In this document: positions 59,765 to 64,000 of the stretch, piece by piece
Layout of the letters: every line of letters starts with the position of its first letter
Position numbering within the stretch: the first letter of the stretch is position 1
Source: Mallotus nudiflorus
Taxonomy: Eukaryota; Streptophyta; Magnoliopsida; Malpighiales; Euphorbiaceae
Assembly (NCBI GenBank): GCA_947683625.1
Contig: CANTUR010000126.1
Location: 2,542,001-2,606,000 of the forward strand
Direction: 5' to 3'
Length of the DNA stretch: 64,000 nt
Made by a program: the position numbers and the translations under genes
Notes under the pieces: model-generated
Seen by the model: only the letters and a program-made list of their open reading frames with translations
What the model was told of the DNA's origin: nothing
Databases searched by the model: none

Positions 59765-60457
59765 GGGGATTTTTCATAAATACCCAAAATAAAAGTAAAA
59801 CAATGAAAATATTTTAAATTTTCTAAATTTATGCGTCTGCTTGTTTTGTAAATTTTAATTACGCGTCTACGCTATATTCACTCTCAGCTCAAAACACGCT
59901 TCCTCAGTTGCAATACCTCTCTTTTAGCTCAAAAACACTTCCTTCATCCTCCTCCCTCACCTGTAATCACTCTACATTAAATGAAAATTGATTTCTTCTC
60001 CAAAAAAACCAAATCGAATTCATTCTCTTCTCCAAAAAACACATATATCATTCTTCAAAAATCCAACAAAAAAATCCTTAATTTATTCAAAAATGAACCT
60101 TCATTAATTTTTTATAAAATCAAGCCCAACTCTACCTCCCTCGCGTCAACCACTATTATCAATCTCTTATTCAAATTAAAACAACAAAAACAAACATCAC
60201 CATGATTTCAAAAAAAAAATCAAAAACAAGATTTCAACAACCAAGAAAAAAAGAAAAAATTCAGCAAGAATAAAAAAATCAATGTTTCCCTTTTTGTGCC
60301 TCTTTATGATCTGCTGCTTGCCCATTTTGAAGTGGGCTAAGAATAGGTGCGATAGTGAAATAGTATTGAATTCTAGAGTTTTTTGAGATCTGGGTTTTAT
60401 TTATTTTTCTTTAATTTTTAAGAGCAAGCGAATTGAGAGAATGACATAGATACAAAG

Positions 60458-60560
60458 ATGGAAGAGAGTGTGTTATTTCAATGGACTGTGTTTAGATCTC
60501 TGCTCGCTATTCTTCAATGGTGGGGTTACTGTTATTATCATGAACAAGTGGATCTTCCAG
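60458..60560 (+). pseudogene. Captured first exon of a nucleotide-sugar (UDP-galactose) transporter
   Basis: MEESVLFQWTVFRSLLAIL then QWWG, and, after a frame change, VTVIIMNKWIFQ up to a donor CAG|GT at 60560. This matches the N-terminus and first splice site of plant UDP-galactose transporter 1-like proteins (NST-KT group, Golgi). Length against the family implies an 8-bp deletion after QWWG, which shifts the frame. Sequence after the donor looks like the parent intron (to about 61100), but no second exon was found before the element ends. It lies 1.1 kb upstream of BOR, pointing away from it. Confidence 0.75.
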
Positions 60561-61429
60561 GTCATTTTTTTCTTTTGATTATTCAAAACCTCTATTTTAT
60601 TGTTTTTTTTATAAATTTCAAATCATGATTATGTTGATTTTTGTGGATTCTAGTTAATTAGGTTGTCTTAATTTCGCTTTAGTGATGAATTCGTATTGAT
60701 TTTTTTTTATGGGTACGCTCAATTTTGTAGTAATTCAGATCTTCTAGTGCTCTTATTTGATGGGTTGCCTTCATTATTTTATATTCATTTTTGTTATTGT
60801 TATTGATAATTGATCTTTGTATCTGGAATTTTGTATTTGAGATTTTTTTAATTATGAATTTTGATCTTTTATGTAATTTAAATATGTTGATTTCTGGATA
60901 ACTTTGTTTTCTTCACTCTTATTATTAGCTTGTTTGTCCTTAGATTCAAACAATTCTAGTTGAAGGCTATCTATACTTTTCAATTTTTCAGCTATGCATG
61001 TAATTTTAGGATTCTATTTGAATTGAAATTTGCACAGTCATTAAGCTAAATAATTTATTGAAAATTGCTCTGGATTGATGTATTTGTATTCATATTATTA
61101 TTATTTTTATCTGCATATATAAAATAATATCAAAAACTAAACATAAACCAAAAAGCAATAGAAATAAATCACACATAAAAGATCTAAAAAAAATACCATA
61201 GAAGCATGCTTAAAACTCTGTCCACCAATAACATTAAATTAATTATAAAGAGACACATAATCATCCTTTTCAATAGTCTATTCAAACAAAAAAAAAAGTC
61301 AATATAAACAAAACACAAAAAATAAAAACATAAACCTCCACTCAAACCACAAGCAGTTTTTATAGTAGAATAAATAACACTGAAAAGATTATCAACATTA
61401 TAAAAAGCAAAATTAGAAACCAAAAAGAT

Positions 61430-62250
61430 ACTAACTTAGTATATATAAAAAAAAACACACCAAATTAGAGTCCTTCAACTCTTTATCTCCATCTTTAACA
61501 AAACTATCTTTAATATTGGAATTAAAATCAATATCCTCAGACAATTTCTTATCACCTTTAAAATAAAAACACAAAACAAAGTATCAGAAACCAAATAGAA
61601 ACCAAAATGATACAAAAATAATAAAACAAAACGTATCCCAACAAAATCCTTTAACTCATCACCACCATCAATAGTTTCAACAAACTCTGAATCATAAGCA
61701 CTTTTTTACAACCAGTAACATCTCCTAAATCAAAACTAAAAGCACTAAAAGTACAGCCACCTTTCCCTGCACTTTTAAAATAAGATAAAAAACTAAAAGT
61801 AAACCAAAAGGCAACAAAATTAAATACATGCTACCTAATAAAAGAAATTTTTTAACTCATCACCACCACTAACAGTTTCAACAAACTCTAAATTATAAAC
61901 ACCCTTTTCACAACTAGCAATATCTCCTAAGTCAGAACTAAAACACCAAAAGCACATCTACATTGTCCTGCACTTTTAAAATAAGATCAAAAACTAAAAG
62001 AAAAAGTAAACCAAAAGCAACAAAATTAAATACTTGCTACCTAATAAAATAAATCTTTTAACTCATCACCACCACCAACAGTTTCAACAAATTATGAGTC
62101 ATAAGCACCTTTTTTACAACTAATAACATCTCATAAATTAGAATTAGAAGCACCAAAAACACATTCATCTTTCTCTACATTTTTAAAATAAGATCAGAAA
62201 CTAAAAGTAAACCAAAAAGTAACAATATCAAATACATGCTACCTAATAAA
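61430..62250 (-). repeat. Tandem ~203-bp exon-like units with conserved reading frame
   Basis: Three full units (starts marked by TTAACTCATCACCACCA at 61651, 61851, 62058) plus a diverged fourth at 61440-61560. On the minus strand each has an acceptor-like TTTTAAAAGTGCAG and then coding-like sequence. The protein pattern is CxFGxxxxDLGDVxSCKKG, then YDSEFVETxxGGDELKD. Stops or one-base shifts differ between units. The fourth reads GDKKLSEDIDFNSNIKD then DGDKELKD. The family is not recognised. Confidence 0.6.
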
Positions 62251-62255
62251 AAAAA

Positions 62256-62329
62256 TGGAGATGTGGGGTATCAATTTTTATATCTCTCACATGCTAAGCA
62301 AGTGCTCTGTCATTTTCGCTACACTCATC
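62256..62329 (-). pseudogene. tRNA-Ala(AGC) relic
   Basis: Minus-strand CAGAGCACTTGCTTAGCATG matches the D-arm end and anticodon arm (anticodon AGC), and GATACCCCACATCTCCA matches the T-arm 3' half and acceptor. The 5' acceptor strand and the 5' half of the T stem no longer pair, so it is a pseudo-tRNA or a tRNA-derived SINE head. Confidence 0.6.
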
Positions 62330-62769
62330 TTCATCTTTCGTTAACTTACATATTATTAAATTAAGTTATGATCTGTTTCAGGATTGGTTCTTTGATTTGA
62401 AGTTATAAGACATTATTTTGTATTTTTCAAACACATTAGACTACTTGAAACCTTAAAAATGTTAAAATTATATTTTTCGTGCCTGAAATATATTGATAAA
62501 ATTGATCTTATTTTAGAATCATTAGAAATTTAAATTATGACTTTATTTTCTTTACCTAAAGTTCTATTATTGCTTTTTAGAAATAGACATGTTGGTTAAA
62601 TTATAATGAATGTTACGTCTTTTACACATTAAGAACTTCAATTATGTATAGAAAATTTGTTGCATATAAGTTATTTATATTTTCATCATCATATTTTGTG
62701 TATTCTTATAACCCACGTGAAGAATTTATGAAATAAAATCCCAAAAAATATATTGGCTAATGCTTCACT

Positions 62770-63105
62770 AATAAAAAAAAAAGGAAAAATTAAGGAAAGT
62801 ACTTTAAAAAAAAGAAAAATAAAGAGAGAAATAAAAAATTAAAAAAAGGAAGTAAAAAAATTAAAAATAAAATAAAGATAAAATAAAAATTTATAAAAAA
62901 TAGGAAAAAGAAAAAAGAAAGAGAAAATAAAAAATAAAAAAAGAAGGGAATGAGAAAAAATAAAAAAAGATAAAAAGATAAAATAAAAGTTTACAAAAAG
63001 GGTAAAAAAGAGAAAAATAAAAAGAAGAGAATAAAAACTATTAAGAAATTAATAAAAAAATAAAAAAATGTAGAGAAATCAAAAAGAAATAAAAAAAATA
63101 TTGGT
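62770..63105 (+). repeat. Purine-rich (A/G) low-complexity tract
   Basis: About 330 bp almost devoid of C, built of AAAAATAAA and AAAGAGAAA-like words, inside the Pack-MULE. Confidence 0.85.
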
Positions 63106-63234
63106 GCATTTTTTAAAATACAAAAGGCATTTTTATAATTATGATAGAATAAATTTGTAATTAATGAAAAATTAAGATATTTTTATTAACAACATTTAAA
63201 AATTAGATATTTTTGTAAATATCTCTATTATATT

Positions 63235-64000
63235 AGAGAAGTGATATATGCAGCGGCTCAATACTTGAACAGTATATAGCAGATTGCAAAATAATATAAA
63301 TTTTTTTAAAAACGATATTATCTCCATGGGCATAGTTTAGTATCATTTGAGTTGTTGTGGTTTTTTGATAATTTTATACCATGTTTCGTATAGCGAACTA
63401 CTACAAATATCTTTTTCAATTATATTATTATTGTCACATATTATTAACAAGATTCTTAGTTTTTTTTTTTTTTTACTATTAATAGATCATAAGCTATTTA
63501 CAAAATCTTATATGAATCATTTTGGTATTTGAATCAATCTAATAAAGAAAATTTATAGATTTCCTTTTGGAGATATTAAAGTTGTTAATGTGACCTCTTC
63601 TTTAACCTATGAATTTGACTGAAAGCTACCAGTCACCACTTTTTTATTTTGTTTAATTCAATCTGAAATTTACAGAAATTTTGTTCAATATGAATCGATC
63701 AAATGAATTCATTAAAAAAAAAAAAAGAAATTTTAATATCCTTATCCTTATACCTATAACTTGAATTTAAAATTTTTTTAAAAAAGTAAACTATTTACTA
63801 CTAGTTGTTGCTCGAACCAAAAGACATTATTCATTCCTTCTGAATATTTTTTATTCAAAACTACTCTTAGCCTGAATTACATAATCGTTTTTATCCTAAT
63901 TTAATAATTTTCTAAGTTTTTTCTTAAGGCAAAGTCACCATTCTTCTTTTGATATCAAAACACCAGAAGCATTGAAGGGAAAATGAAGATAACCTGGATG
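63235..64000. other. AT-rich spacer, nothing recognised
   Basis: No domain, repeat boundary or RNA gene was seen on either strand. Confidence 0.5.

Larger units (their letters stand above)
59765..63225. mobile_element. Candidate Pack-MULE, 3.46 kb, 9-bp TSD
   Basis: A perfect 9-bp duplication TATTATATT (59756-59764 and 63226-63234) flanks inverted ends. The left is GGGGATTTTTCATAAATACCC; the reverse complement of the right is GAGATATTTACAAAAATATCT (13 of 21 match), with a further matching block (AATGAAAATATTTTAAATTT / AATAAAAATATCTTAATTTT). There is no transposase. It carries a host-gene first exon, a tandem exon-like array and a tRNA relic. The TIR identity is modest and TA-rich, so the boundaries rest mainly on the duplication. 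Confidence 0.65.

Noticed and set aside
59981..60205. 74-codon plus-strand frame MKIDFFSKKTK as a small gene near the Pack-MULE end.
   Set aside because: Lysine/serine-rich translation of AT-rich DNA without a domain; more likely untranslated leader of the captured transporter exon.

Overview
The window is nuclear DNA from a dicot-like flowering plant. It is AT-rich, its genes have GT-AG introns, and it holds plant Copia and Ty3/gypsy (Tat) retrotransposons, MULE DNA transposons and plant boron-transporter genes. I cannot name the species.

The host content is a tandem duplication of a boron transporter (BOR4-like) on the minus strand. The upstream copy (55628-58978, plus a 5'UTR exon and TATA box near 59.3 kb) can be spliced by hand into an uninterrupted 671-residue protein from 13 coding exons. 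The downstream copy (18486-25499) is dead: one exon is missing, it has small frameshifts and in-frame stops, and a retroelement sits in exon 3. Homology between the copies also covers 3' flank (about 8.7-8.96 and 16.6-16.85 kb versus 54.88-55.4 kb) and the core promoters.

Layout: 1-4020, 5' part of a decayed Copia element (minus) that runs off the left edge. 4147-6144, a Tat-like solo LTR with a perfect 5-bp duplication. 6150-8960, AT-rich spacer. 9258-14849, a decayed MuDR-type MULE with about 260-bp TIRs, a transposase relic and an oppositely oriented zf-GRF gene relic, flanked by about 300-bp direct repeats; the right repeat is split by a 1144-bp MULE-like element. 18.5-26.1 kb, the BOR pseudogene with a 3.4-kb gag-protease-only retroelement (TR-GAG type) in exon 3 and a MITE in its 5' region. 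26330-32530, a nearly complete young Copia element (minus). 33692-49054, a 15.4-kb Tat-lineage gypsy element (plus) with a second RNase H and two antisense, intron-containing gene relics (DUF7745-like and plant-mobile-domain-like). It also has tandem repeats before the 3' LTR and GAGGCGATCGCCTC-type palindrome clusters in the LTRs and internally. 49375-52919, a second gag-protease-only element (minus). 53.9-54.5 kb, a Copia gag relic. 55.2-59.3 kb, the intact BOR gene. 59765-63225, a candidate Pack-MULE (9-bp duplication) carrying a nucleotide-sugar-transporter first exon, a tandem exon-like array and a tRNA-Ala relic.

The only apparently functional host gene is BOR, a predicted plasma-membrane borate exporter. 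The rest is nested transposable-element history, much of which can be ordered from who interrupts whom.
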